A stretch of 45,560 nt of DNA from positions 1-45,560 of the forward strand of contig JAKQDD010000223.1 in assembly GCA_029556615.1 (NCBI GenBank), read 5' to 3'. This DNA comes from Verrucomicrobiota bacterium. GTDB taxonomy: Bacteria; Verrucomicrobiota; Verrucomicrobiia; Limisphaerales; J093. Position numbers and translations under genes: made by a program. Under the pieces are notes generated by a model that was not told where the DNA came from, did no database searches, and saw nothing but the letters and a program-made list of their open reading frames with translations. Numbering within the stretch: the first letter of the stretch is position 1; each line of letters opens with the position of its first letter. Below are positions 35,154-43,349 of the stretch, in pieces.

Positions 35154-36647
35154 TCAGTTGCCGTAGCGCTTGCGAAACTCCTCCTGGCGTTCCTGGCGCT
35201 CCTTGAGCTCGGCGGCATCCATCTTGTTCAGGTACCAGCGGTGGTTGGCGGAGTCGAGGACCTCGCCGATCTTGGTGCCGAGCGCGTCGGCGGCGGCGGT
35301 CTTCTTGGGGTCGCCGCTCTGGCGTCCGGTGTGGACGAGGTGTTCGAGCTCGGGGATCATCTTCGAGTAGAAATGTTTGGCGACCTCATAGGTGCCATGC
35401 CAGTGGGTGTAGTCGGGCCCCATCATCGAGGCCCCATGCCGGGCGCGGCGGCCCTCGTGATGCCAGATCTCATACCAGGTCCAGTCCAGCTCGTTCGAGA
35501 ACTCGGCGGGCCGCAGCAGCGGCTTGGCCAGGTCGTACAGCGCGGTGCCGGGCTTGGCGAACTTCTCGTGGTACAGCTCGATCAAAGCGTCGTACTGCAC
35601 GTAGAAATTGTCCACCCATTGCTGTTCGTGGCAGTTCATGCAGACGCCCTGCATCGTCCGCCGCCGCGTCTCCCAGTTTACGTCCCCGCCCGGCAGCCCC
35701 ATCTTCTTGTCGCTGACCTCGGGCCGGACCGAAATAGCGGGGCGATTGTTCCAGCTGATGCGGAGGCCGACGTCGTGGCTCACCGGGAGGCCGGCGACGG
35801 CAGCGCGGGTCTTGGTGGCCGGCCGCGCCGGGGTGGCGCTCATGTGACACGTCGCACAGGTCGGCGCCAAGTTGTAGTCCTCGCCCACCACCCACTTCGA
35901 CGAGTCCAGGTTCAGCTTGTCTTTAAACGCCCGGAACGCGATCCCGTGCTTCGACTCGTAGTAGATCTCCATCTGCGGATGGTCCGGTCCCATGTGGCAT
36001 TTCCCGCAGTTGTCCGGGTTCCGGGCCTGTTCGGCCGAGAACGAATGGCGGCTGTGACAGGCCGAGCAGGACCCTTCCGAGCCGTCCGGGTTGATCCGGC
36101 CGATGCCGGTGTTCGGCCAGGTGGCGGGGTCGAGCTTGCCGCCGGCGAGCACCTTGATCTCGGAGCCGTGGCACTGCCAGCAACCGTTGACCGCCGCCGC
36201 GCTGTTGCCCTTGGGATAGGCCGGCGTGATCATCCCGCGGTTCCCCTCGACCACTTCCGCCAACACGTTGTCCAGGGAACCGAGGATCCGCGCCCCCTTC
36301 GAGTGATGCGAGTGCGCGAATTCCCCGGCCTCGCGCGTGTGACAGCGGGCGCAGTCCTTGGGGGAGACGATCGTGTTGATCCACTGGCCTTCGTGGACAT
36401 AGGCGTCGACCTCGCCTTCCTTGGACATGTGGCACTCGAAACAGCCGACGTTGGCGCGGTGGTGTTTGCTTCGGCCCCATTGCTGGTAGACGCCGGCGTT
36501 GTCGATCCGGTGGCACTCGATGCAGGCTTTGGATTCCGCCGAGAGATCGGGCAGTCCCCAGGCCTGGGCGCGCAACGTCCCGCGGTGGATCGAGGACAAA
36601 CCCCCGGCCAGCAGGGAGACAACAAGAAGAGCCGTTTGGGTTTTCAT
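35154..36647 (-). CDS. Octaheme cytochrome c of the hydroxylamine oxidoreductase (HAO) family
   Basis: A 497-residue exported protein (signal peptide about 1-28) with eight CxxCH haem motifs at Cys42, 69, 99, 156, 194, 214, 264 and 336, spaced as in HAO-type octahaem proteins. CGKCHMGPDHPQMEIYYESKHGIAF and MMGPDYTHWHGTYEVAKHFY (about 408-427) are the HAO hallmark stretches. HAO oxidises hydroxylamine through haem P460, while related forms without the cross-linking Tyr reduce nitrite or hydroxylamine. Which type this is depends on that Tyr, and I cannot place it by eye. It follows the NrfD gene by 8 nt. Co-location with quinone-linked proteins favours a reductive role. Confidence 0.82.
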   Translation of the reverse strand: MKTQTALLVVSLLAGGLSSIHRGTLRAQAWGLPDLSAESKACIECHRIDNAGVYQQWGRSKHHRANVGCFECHMSKEGEVDAYVHEGQWINTIVSPKDCARCHTREAGEFAHSHHSKGARILGSLDNVLAEVVEGNRGMITPAYPKGNSAAAVNGCWQCHGSEIKVLAGGKLDPATWPNTGIGRINPDGSEGSCSACHSRHSFSAEQARNPDNCGKCHMGPDHPQMEIYYESKHGIAFRAFKDKLNLDSSKWVVGEDYNLAPTCATCHMSATPARPATKTRAAVAGLPVSHDVGLRISWNNRPAISVRPEVSDKKMGLPGGDVNWETRRRTMQGVCMNCHEQQWVDNFYVQYDALIELYHEKFAKPGTALYDLAKPLLRPAEFSNELDWTWYEIWHHEGRRARHGASMMGPDYTHWHGTYEVAKHFYSKMIPELEHLVHTGRQSGDPKKTAAADALGTKIGEVLDSANHRWYLNKMDAAELKERQERQEEFRKRYGN

Positions 36648-36655
36648 GGCATGGT

Positions 36656-37909
36656 TTAAGAGGATGGGACGGACCGGGGCGCAGGGACGGCGCCCGGCGC
36701 GGGGCTTCCCCATCGCCGGGCATGGGTGAGCTCCCCCGCCAGAACGGGGACGGACACCCGCACCAGAATCGTGTAGACGAGCAGGCCGAACGCCCAGATC
36801 CCGAGGCAGATCAGGGTCTCGTGCATCGTGGGCAGGTACTCGACCACCTCCCCCAACGGGGTCGGGACAAAGGCAGGGATGATCAGCCCCATCCCTTTCT
36901 CGATCCAGATGCCCACGATGGCGAGGAGGCACGCCGTGTTCAGCGTGCGCAGACTGCGCGAGGCGGGCAGCATCAGGAGCGCGGTCGCCACGAGGTTCAT
37001 CCCGATCGCCACCCAGATCCACGGGACCAGCGCGTTGCGCCCGTGCAGCCCGAGGTAGAGGTAGTGCGCCGAGGCCAGATGCCGCGTGTCCGCGTAGAAC
37101 TCGGTGAACACTTCGCAGGCGAGCAGGAACAGGTTGATGATCATCGCCACCTGCACGATCCGGCGCAGGGTGAGGAGGGCGTCGTCGGCCACCCGATGCC
37201 GGGTGTAATGGCGCACAATCTGCAGGGTGAGAATGATGAAGGCCGGCCCCGCCGCAAACGCGCTGGCCAGGAACCGCGGGGCAATGATCGCCGAGTTCCA
37301 GAACGGGCGTCCGCCGAGCCCGACGTACAGGAAGGCGGTCACCGTATGGATGCTGATCGCCCAGGCGATCGCCACGAACACAAACGGGATGTAAAACGAC
37401 TTCACCGGGGTCCGGCCGCAATACGCGCAGTAAATCAGGTACCCGCAGATGTGGAGGTTGAGCAGCAGATAGCCGTTGAGCGCGATCACGTCCCAGGTCA
37501 GCATCGAAATCGGGAAGTTGAACCGCAGCAGCAGGTGCAGGAAACGATCCGGCCGGCCCAGGTCAACGGTCACGAAGAGCAGGCACATGACGATGACCGC
37601 CACGGCCAGCAGCTCGCCGAAGATGACCACGTCGTGCAGGTGCAGGTTCCGGTAGACGTAGACGGGGATCACCAGCATCGCCGCCGCGGCCGCGAGCCCG
37701 ACCAGGTAGGTGAAGTTGGCAATGTACAACCCCCAGGAGACCTGGTCCGTCATCCCGGTGGTCACCAGGCCGTGCACCAGCTGGTGGCAGTAGGCGTAGA
37801 CACCCCCCAGCGCCACCGCCGTTAAGATCGCCATCCAGAGATGGTAGCGCCAGTCGCCGACGAAACTCAGCCGGAAACAGTCCCACAAGAAGGCCAGATA
37901 CCGCTTCAC
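36656..37909 (-). CDS. NrfD/PsrC-type quinone-interacting membrane subunit
   Basis: A 417-residue polytopic membrane protein with about nine to ten helices: GLYIANFTYLVGLAAAAAML, DVVIFGELLAVAVIVMCLLF, ISMLTWDVIALNGYLLLNLH and WIEKGMGLIIPAFVPTPLGE. It matches the NrfD/PsrC/HmcC-DsrP family, which exchanges electrons between membrane quinol and a periplasmic Fe-S partner. It overlaps the ferredoxin gene by 4 nt (ATGA) and precedes the octahaem cytochrome. It therefore should carry electrons from quinol through the Fe-S protein and tetrahaem protein to the octahaem enzyme, or the reverse. Confidence 0.9.
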   Translation of the reverse strand: MKRYLAFLWDCFRLSFVGDWRYHLWMAILTAVALGGVYAYCHQLVHGLVTTGMTDQVSWGLYIANFTYLVGLAAAAAMLVIPVYVYRNLHLHDVVIFGELLAVAVIVMCLLFVTVDLGRPDRFLHLLLRFNFPISMLTWDVIALNGYLLLNLHICGYLIYCAYCGRTPVKSFYIPFVFVAIAWAISIHTVTAFLYVGLGGRPFWNSAIIAPRFLASAFAAGPAFIILTLQIVRHYTRHRVADDALLTLRRIVQVAMIINLFLLACEVFTEFYADTRHLASAHYLYLGLHGRNALVPWIWVAIGMNLVATALLMLPASRSLRTLNTACLLAIVGIWIEKGMGLIIPAFVPTPLGEVVEYLPTMHETLICLGIWAFGLLVYTILVRVSVPVLAGELTHARRWGSPAPGAVPAPRSVPSS

Positions 37910-38922
37910 GAGGCCTCCTGGGGTCGCGCGGGGCCGGGCGGCTCCGCATACCGGCTTCCCCGCTCGTCAAAGTAGTAGAAGAACCGGGGCAACGTCCCCA
38001 CGTCCTCCTTCAACACATAGACCCGCTTGTGCTTGAGGATGTAGTGGACTTCGCTGTTGGGATCGAGCACGTTGCCGAACTTCCGCGAGCCCGTAGGACA
38101 AACCTCGAGACACGCCGGCAACCGGCCCACGCGCGTCCGGTGCAGGCAGAAGGTGCACTTCTCCATCACGCCCTTCGGCCGGGGCCGGTTCGACAGGTAG
38201 CTGACGTTGGGATTGATCGATCCCTCCGGCAGCTGCGGTTCCGCAAAGTTGAATCGCCGGGCCCAGTACGGACAGGCTGCCTCGCAATACCGGCAGCCAA
38301 TGCACCAGTCGTAGTCGATCACCACCAGGCCGTCCGGTTCCTGCCAGGTCGCCTCGACCGGGCACACCTTCACGCAGGGCGGATTCGCACACTGATGGCA
38401 TTGCACCGGCATGTACCACTTGTCCGGCCGCGGCACCTGCGCCGACGCGTAATGGTGATCCGACGACTCGACATCAATGCTCCCCTTCTCCATCTCGAGC
38501 ACCCGGATGTACTGGATCTCCGGCGACCGCGACAGGTTGTTCTCCTGAACGCACGCGTGGACGCACCGGCGACACCCAATGCAGCGGCTGATGTTCAGGC
38601 CGTACACGAACTCGACGCCGTCCAGCGGCGGAGGATCCGTGACCCGGACCTCGACACGGTGTCGGCGGCGCACCTGGCCCCGGATCCGCGCCAGCGCGCG
38701 GTCCTTGTCGGCAGGCGTCATCTCCTTGTAGTGCTTCTGCAGGAAATCCTCGAGGCTGGGCAGATCTTCCGGGGCGAGATGGCGCAGCGGCGAGAAGGCC
38801 GCGGCCAGGGCGGACAACCCGGCGACGGCCACGCCGCCCTTGGCCAGGAAGCCGCGGCGGCTCATGTCCGGCGGATTCGGCGGCGTGCCGGGGGCAACCG
38901 GTTGTCTTGAGGCGTCCGCCAT
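37906..38922 (-). CDS. Tat-exported four-cluster [4Fe-4S] ferredoxin-type subunit
   Basis: A 338-residue periplasmic protein with a twin-arginine signal (MSRRGFLAKGG). Four [4Fe-4S] binding sets are visible: CIGCRRCVHACVQ, CHQCANPPCVKVCPVE, CIGCRYCEAACPY and CTFCLHRTRVGRLPACLEVC. This is the NrfC/TtrB/HmcB type of partner that docks to an NrfD protein. It lies 3 nt after the tetrahaem gene and overlaps the NrfD gene by 4 nt. It is expected to relay electrons between NrfD and the cytochromes. Confidence 0.92.
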   Translation of the reverse strand: MADASRQPVAPGTPPNPPDMSRRGFLAKGGVAVAGLSALAAAFSPLRHLAPEDLPSLEDFLQKHYKEMTPADKDRALARIRGQVRRRHRVEVRVTDPPPLDGVEFVYGLNISRCIGCRRCVHACVQENNLSRSPEIQYIRVLEMEKGSIDVESSDHHYASAQVPRPDKWYMPVQCHQCANPPCVKVCPVEATWQEPDGLVVIDYDWCIGCRYCEAACPYWARRFNFAEPQLPEGSINPNVSYLSNRPRPKGVMEKCTFCLHRTRVGRLPACLEVCPTGSRKFGNVLDPNSEVHYILKHKRVYVLKEDVGTLPRFFYYFDERGSRYAEPPGPARPQEAS

Positions 38923-38925
38923 GCG

Positions 38926-39573
38926 TCAGTCTCCTCGAGTCTCCCTCCGCGGGAGCGCGTCGACCCGCAGCGGATTCCGCGCAGGCCCTTCATCCTGTGA
39001 TTCCTGCGGGCCCATCCGGAACGTGTTCGGCCCCGGGGCGGGCTCGAGTGGCGGGAACGGCGGGGTGTGGGGGTCGTGGCATTCGATGCATTTGCGGCGG
39101 GTCTGCGTCCCGCGGGCGGGGTCCCAGGAGCCGTTGGTTCGGCCGTGCGACCCCGCCTGCCAGTCCCGGTAGACCGGCCCGTGGCACTTCCCGCAGAGGC
39201 GCGGGGGATCAGCCCACGGGATCGGCTCGCCGAAGTCGTCGACCCACGCCTCTCGGTCGGTGCGATGATGGCAGTTGAAACAGCGCGTGTTCAGGCCGTG
39301 TCGCAACCGGATTTCCGTGTGCTGGACCAGCGTCCGGTCGGTTTCGGCCGGCGACGGAATGATCGCGTGGCAGTCATTGCAGCCGTAGGTGAAACCGGCG
39401 ACCGAATACGCCGGCACTCCCTTGGGTTGACGGACCGGCGTCGGATCCGTCGCCCAGGCCGGGACCACGGTTGCTGCCGGCAGTTCGCTCACATACGGCA
39501 GGGGATTGAGCAACAACACTCCCCCCCACGCCAATAACGCGATCGGCACCCATCGGCTCTGCCGCAATTTCAT
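38926..39573 (-). CDS. Membrane-anchored tetrahaem cytochrome c
   Basis: A 215-residue protein. An N-terminal uncleaved-looking helix (VPIALLAWGGVLLLNPLPYV) anchors a periplasmic domain with four CxxCH motifs: CNDCH, CFNCH, CGKCH and CIECH. The end is charged and Pro-rich. It resembles multihaem subunits of alternative complex III- and Hmc/Qrc-type assemblies. It is the first gene of the operon and its promoter region carries the FNR-type palindrome. It is probably the electron link between the Fe-S/NrfD module and the octahaem enzyme. Confidence 0.85.
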   Translation of the reverse strand: MKLRQSRWVPIALLAWGGVLLLNPLPYVSELPAATVVPAWATDPTPVRQPKGVPAYSVAGFTYGCNDCHAIIPSPAETDRTLVQHTEIRLRHGLNTRCFNCHHRTDREAWVDDFGEPIPWADPPRLCGKCHGPVYRDWQAGSHGRTNGSWDPARGTQTRRKCIECHDPHTPPFPPLEPAPGPNTFRMGPQESQDEGPARNPLRVDALPRRETRGD

Positions 39574-39596
39574 GCCGTTGTCCGGATCTGGAGTGG

Positions 39597-39602
39597 ATTC
39601 TA
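39597..39602 (-). promoter_or_regulatory. -10 hexamer TAGAAT of the respiratory operon
   Basis: TAGAAT read on the minus strand (39602 down to 39597) is one base from consensus TATAAT. Its first base is 28.5 nt from the centre of the palindrome at 39623-39638, within about 1 nt of the spacing expected for a class II FNR-type promoter (-41.5). Confidence 0.55.
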
Positions 39603-39622
39603 GGTCAGATGCTAAGGATGTG

Positions 39623-39638
39623 CTTGACTTAGGTCAAG
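39623..39638. promoter_or_regulatory. CRP/FNR-family palindrome (FNR/HcpR/NnrR-like box)
   Basis: CTTGACTTAGGTCAAG has perfect 6-bp arms around a 4-nt centre. TTGAC-N4-GTCAA is the core shape of several CRP/FNR-family sites, including nitrosative-stress and nitrogen-oxide regulators. It sits 58 nt before the start of the tetrahaem gene and about 87 nt before the divergent glycosidase gene. Which regulator binds is not known. Confidence 0.65.
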
Positions 39639-39717
39639 CGGGAGACGCTTCAGTCAGCGCCCGCGGCTGCAGACAACAGGATTGCATCGGAACCCGCTCG
39701 GCGCTTGGATAGCGCCC

Positions 39718-40992
39718 ATGACGTTTCCCCGAATTCTCCGGCCGTTGTCAGTCCTGGCGATGCTTCTCCTCGGGGCGGGCGGGCCGGCATCGGCGGCGGC
39801 CGCCTCCACCGCGCCCTCCGCCTGGACCGTTGGGACACCGATCGTCACCTACTGGTGCGGGCCGGCCCTGTCGGAGACCGTGGTGGCCCAGATGGCCGAA
39901 GGCGGATGGAATGTCCTCTGGTGCGGGCCGAATGATCTCGACCTGCTCGCGCGCCACCGACTGCGCGGCCAGCTCACCGACCCGCTGCTCTCCCCCGCCA
40001 CCCTCGATGACGCGGCTCAGCGGGAGAAACTCGACGCGCTCATCGCCCGGGTCCGCAACCACCCCGCACTCTATGCCTACTACCTGCGCGACGAGCCCAA
40101 TGCCAAGGATTTCCCCGCGCTCGGCCGCCTGGTCGCCTACCTGCGCGAGCGCGACCCGGCGCATCTGGCCTACATCAACCTCTTTCCCACCTACGCCACG
40201 AACGAGCAACTCGGCAACAAGGGCGACGTGGTGACCGCGTACCGGGAGCATTTGCGCCAGTACATCGACCTCGTCCGGCCCGCGCTGATCAGCTACGACC
40301 ATTACCAGTTCTCGACCCGCGGCGACAACGACCAGTACTTTCTCAACCTCGCCCTGATTCGGCAGGCGTCGCTGGATGCCGGTCTGCCGTTTCTCAACAT
40401 CGTGCAGGCCTGCACGTGGACGCCTTCGATGCGGGTGCCGACCCCGGACGAGATGCGGTATCTGGTGCACACCACACTCGCCTACGGAGCGCAGGGCATC
40501 TCGTACTATGTCTACCAGTGCGCCAACCACACGGGGGGCATCGCGGGCGCCGACGGTTCGCCCACCGGCCTCTACGAGGCCCTGCGCACCTTGAACCGGG
40601 AGTTTGCCGCGATCGCCGCCCAGCTCCAGCCCCTGCGGTCGCTGGGTGTCTACCACGCCGGCATGGCGCCCCGCGGCACCGAACCGCTGCCGGAGAAGGC
40701 CGCCTTCCGACTCGATCCGCCGATCAGCGCGATCGCCTATCAGCCCCCGGAGCGCGTCCGCGGCGTGGTGATCGGCCTGTTTGGCACGACCGCGACCCGC
40801 AAGGCAGCTGAGCCCACCCACGCCATGGTCGTCAACCTCGACTACGCCGCCTCGCGCGACGTCGGCATCCGCGGACCCGGCGCCCTCGAGATCTTCGATC
40901 CCCTCGGCGCGCAGTGGATGCCCGTCCGCGGACGCCGCGCCGAGGTCCGGCTTCCCCAGGGCGGCGGGTGCTTGCTGCGGGTCAAGCCCTAG
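39718..40992 (+). CDS. Secreted TIM-barrel glycoside hydrolase-like protein
   Basis: A 424-residue protein with a signal peptide (MTFPRILRPLSVLAMLLLGAGGPASAA). The body resembles the TIM-barrel hydrolases of clan GH-A type: LYAYYLRDEPNAKDFPALGRLV, LRDRDP-like helices, PALISYDHYQFST, and a late YGAQGISYYVYQCA strand. The DEPN motif suits a catalytic Glu. It ends with a small beta domain (..MVVNLDYAASRDVGIRGPGA). The substrate is unknown. It diverges from the respiratory operon. Its stop codon TAG (40990-40992) is the first three bases of repeat copy D. Confidence 0.7.
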   Translation: MTFPRILRPLSVLAMLLLGAGGPASAAAASTAPSAWTVGTPIVTYWCGPALSETVVAQMAEGGWNVLWCGPNDLDLLARHRLRGQLTDPLLSPATLDDAAQREKLDALIARVRNHPALYAYYLRDEPNAKDFPALGRLVAYLRERDPAHLAYINLFPTYATNEQLGNKGDVVTAYREHLRQYIDLVRPALISYDHYQFSTRGDNDQYFLNLALIRQASLDAGLPFLNIVQACTWTPSMRVPTPDEMRYLVHTTLAYGAQGISYYVYQCANHTGGIAGADGSPTGLYEALRTLNREFAAIAAQLQPLRSLGVYHAGMAPRGTEPLPEKAAFRLDPPISAIAYQPPERVRGVVIGLFGTTATRKAAEPTHAMVVNLDYAASRDVGIRGPGALEIFDPLGAQWMPVRGRRAEVRLPQGGGCLLRVKP

Positions 40993-41165
40993 CGAGGCGT
41001 GCCTCAGACCAATGAAACATGCAGTCCCAAGGAACCGTGGGGGGCAGCGGGGCTCCCTGCCTCCGCGCCTCGCTAATGGAGAGTCCTCGAAGGCGGGGGG
41101 ATGGGTTGGGAACGGCAGGGACCAAACTTGACCTGTTGACCCCATATTCCACAAGTCGAGGACTC
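40990..41165 (+). repeat. Bipartite foldback repeat, copy D
   Basis: Module 1 is 40990-41075 (TAGCGAGGCG/CGCCTCGCTA) and module 2 is 41081-41165 (GAGTCCTCGA/TCGAGGACTC). The first TAG is the stop codon of the preceding gene. It is highly similar to copy B, including ATGAAACATGCAGTCC inside module 1. Confidence 0.9.
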
Positions 41166-41167
41166 CA

Positions 41168-41276
41168 GCCTGCCTGCGTCACCGTGGTGGCGCCGGGGAA
41201 GATCAGCGTCTCCTGGCCCGGCTCTGAGGCGAAGCACTACAGGATCGTCGGCACAGCGGGAGCGGTGGTCCGCTTT
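41168..41276 (+). pseudogene. Possible fibronectin III-like gene fragment
   Basis: Directly after repeat copy D the plus strand reads in one open frame CVTVVAPGKISVSWPGSEAK then HYRIVGTAGAVVR. This resembles part of an Fn3 beta-sandwich (W and Y in typical places). It has no start or end of its own and may be a leftover of a gene interrupted by the repeat. It could also be chance coding potential. Confidence 0.3.
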
Positions 41277-43298
41277 CTACGGCCGCCAAGTGCCCCGGTA
41301 ATTGAACCGCCGGTTGGGGGCGCTGTCGCCGGCGGTGCAGAGCGAGATCGGGTCCCTGAGGTCGGCGGGGTTGTCGCACCAGTGCCAGTCCAGCGAGAAC
41401 GCGTTGCGGCTCAATCCCAGGAGTCTTCGGGGCACGGCCACTTCGAGGGCGCGGCCGGCGCAGCGGTAGGGCAGTCGCGCCTGCTCGACCCATGAACCGC
41501 CATTGGCGCCGGGCTCGAATCGCTTGAGCGTGGTGGTGTGATCGTCGACCACGGAGTGGTTGACGAGGACATCGTACCCGTGCCAGCCGGTGGCCGGGTT
41601 TTGGTCCGCGTCGATCAGCAGGAGCATCCAGTGGCGGCCGGTGTGCGGGGTTAGGGCTTCCCGGGCCTCGGCGTAGAAGTAGACGCGGGTGCGGTCCGCG
41701 GCGATCTTGCAAGTGACGAGATCGTTGCGGCCGGACGTCTCCGTGTAATGCAGCCCGCCGTACCCGTCGAAGTCGCGATGGGCGGTGTCACCGGCAGTAT
41801 CCCGATACTCGAGTCCGACTTGCGCCCAATCGTCGAAGCGCCCATCGATCCTGATGCGCTGCCGGCCGCGCCATTCGGGCAGGGGCCGGGCACCCTTGTA
41901 GCGGCGGATGTTCCGGGCCATCTGCATGTAGTAATTGTCCGTGTAACCGCCTTTCATCGGCTGGAGGCAGCGATTGAACTCGGCGTTGTATTGGTCGACG
42001 AAGAAGTAGGGGCTGTCGCGGCGCATGAAGGGGGTTGTCGGGCGGCCGGTCGGGGAGTACTTGCCCGCGGTCCACTCGTTCCAGTCGTTGAGGTAGAGGA
42101 ACTGCGGATTGGTTTCGAGCGCTTCATCCCAGCGCTGCTGGAAGTAGATCCCATAGCCTTCCGGGTTCCGGACGGTCTGGCCGAGCCACGGCACGAGAGT
42201 GGGCTCGGGCAGGTCGAATTCGTTGAGCGTCGGCTCGCCGGTCTCGCGGGTCCAGGACTTGCCGACGAGACTTGACGGGTGCTGGGCGGGGGTGACGGCG
42301 GCTTCCTCCTTCTGGCCGTTGTGTGTCGAGACCCGATCCTCCGGCGCCATCGCGGCAACCCGCTTGTCGCCCATGTCCAGGCCGAAGCTCCAGTTGTCCT
42401 CGGTACCGACGAACCGTTGGCCGGCCCATTCATAATAGCCCCACCACATCGTGCGGAGGGTGAAGAAGCGTTTCACCTCCTGGGTGTAGTCCTTGTAGAA
42501 TTCCTCGGTGAAATCGGGGTCGCCGTGATGCGGGTGGCTGGGATCGGTTTTGGCGGCGGGAACGTAGTGCGGGTTGGGGTTGGGGGGGCCCTTGCCGTTG
42601 GCGTCCACGGCCGGGTTGCCGTTGTAGAGCAGGAGCGGCTTGCCATCCCAATGGAACCAGAGGTCGGCGTGCCTGCCCGGCTTGTAGATCCGGTCGTACA
42701 AGTCCTGCACCACGGAGATCACCGGGCCGTTGAAGGCCCAGAAGCAGAACTGCGGGACGCGGTTGCCCTCGGCCTTCATGGCCTGCATCACGGCAAAGAG
42801 GGCGTCCCACTCGTCCCAGTAGCGGACGGCGTTGGTGACGTCCATCACCAGCACGTCCACCCCGGCGTCGGCGAGCATCGAGAGGTCCTTGCGGATGACA
42901 TACGGGTCCTTGCTGAGAAAGTAGCCCAGCTCCGGCTCGCCCCAATGATACGAGCCCTCGGTCCAGAGCGGGTGCCGCGCGTCGAGTCGCGCCTTGGGAT
43001 CCGCGGCCAGCACGCGGGAGACGTCGGCGGCATAAGGACTCTTGAGGCGGTGATTCGAGTCGCTGTGCCACGTGATGTAGAAGATCCCCACCACGCGGCG
43101 CTGGTCCTGCTTGACCGGCCCCACGTCGGCGTGCGTCGGCAGGACGCGGCCCAGCGCGTCGTGCCCGACCCAGGTGTCCGGGAACAGATCGCGGCACGGT
43201 GGCGCGTCGGCCGCAAGCAGACCGTGCGCGGCGAACAGCCAACCCAGGCAGATCAGGAGGGGCCTCGCCCCGGGGCCGCTCCAGCGTGTATCGAGCAT
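41277..43298 (-). CDS. Secreted GH71/GH99-like protein with C-terminal carbohydrate-binding-like domain
   Basis: A 673-residue protein with a signal peptide (about 1-29, ending LLAAD). The central TIM-barrel-like part (about 60-470) has VVGIFYITWHSDS, DLSMLADAGVDVLVMDVTNA, FWAFNGPVISVVQDLYDRIY, KPLLLYNGNPA, MWWGYYEWAGQRFVGTED and LYLNDWNEWTAG. These are shared by the GH71/99-like group that includes endo-alpha-mannosidases. The last about 170 residues (RIRIDGRFDDWAQVG..AADRTRVYFYAEAREALTP) look like a CBM9-type beta-sandwich. It probably acts on polysaccharides outside the cell. The substrate is unknown. Confidence 0.7.
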   Translation of the reverse strand: MLDTRWSGPGARPLLICLGWLFAAHGLLAADAPPCRDLFPDTWVGHDALGRVLPTHADVGPVKQDQRRVVGIFYITWHSDSNHRLKSPYAADVSRVLAADPKARLDARHPLWTEGSYHWGEPELGYFLSKDPYVIRKDLSMLADAGVDVLVMDVTNAVRYWDEWDALFAVMQAMKAEGNRVPQFCFWAFNGPVISVVQDLYDRIYKPGRHADLWFHWDGKPLLLYNGNPAVDANGKGPPNPNPHYVPAAKTDPSHPHHGDPDFTEEFYKDYTQEVKRFFTLRTMWWGYYEWAGQRFVGTEDNWSFGLDMGDKRVAAMAPEDRVSTHNGQKEEAAVTPAQHPSSLVGKSWTRETGEPTLNEFDLPEPTLVPWLGQTVRNPEGYGIYFQQRWDEALETNPQFLYLNDWNEWTAGKYSPTGRPTTPFMRRDSPYFFVDQYNAEFNRCLQPMKGGYTDNYYMQMARNIRRYKGARPLPEWRGRQRIRIDGRFDDWAQVGLEYRDTAGDTAHRDFDGYGGLHYTETSGRNDLVTCKIAADRTRVYFYAEAREALTPHTGRHWMLLLIDADQNPATGWHGYDVLVNHSVVDDHTTTLKRFEPGANGGSWVEQARLPYRCAGRALEVAVPRRLLGLSRNAFSLDWHWCDNPADLRDPISLCTAGDSAPNRRFNYRGTWRP

Positions 43299-43349
43299 GG
43301 GCGGATCCTACACGGAAGCGGTCGCTTGACAACGGCCGAAGGCGGCGGC

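Noticed and set aside
41019..41495. Conserved-looking peptides encoded across the foldback repeats (such as MKHAVPRNRG and FHWSEARLA)
   Set aside because: The similar frames recur only because the repeat DNA recurs. Except for copy C, where a real gene starts inside the repeat, there is no independent sign of translation.
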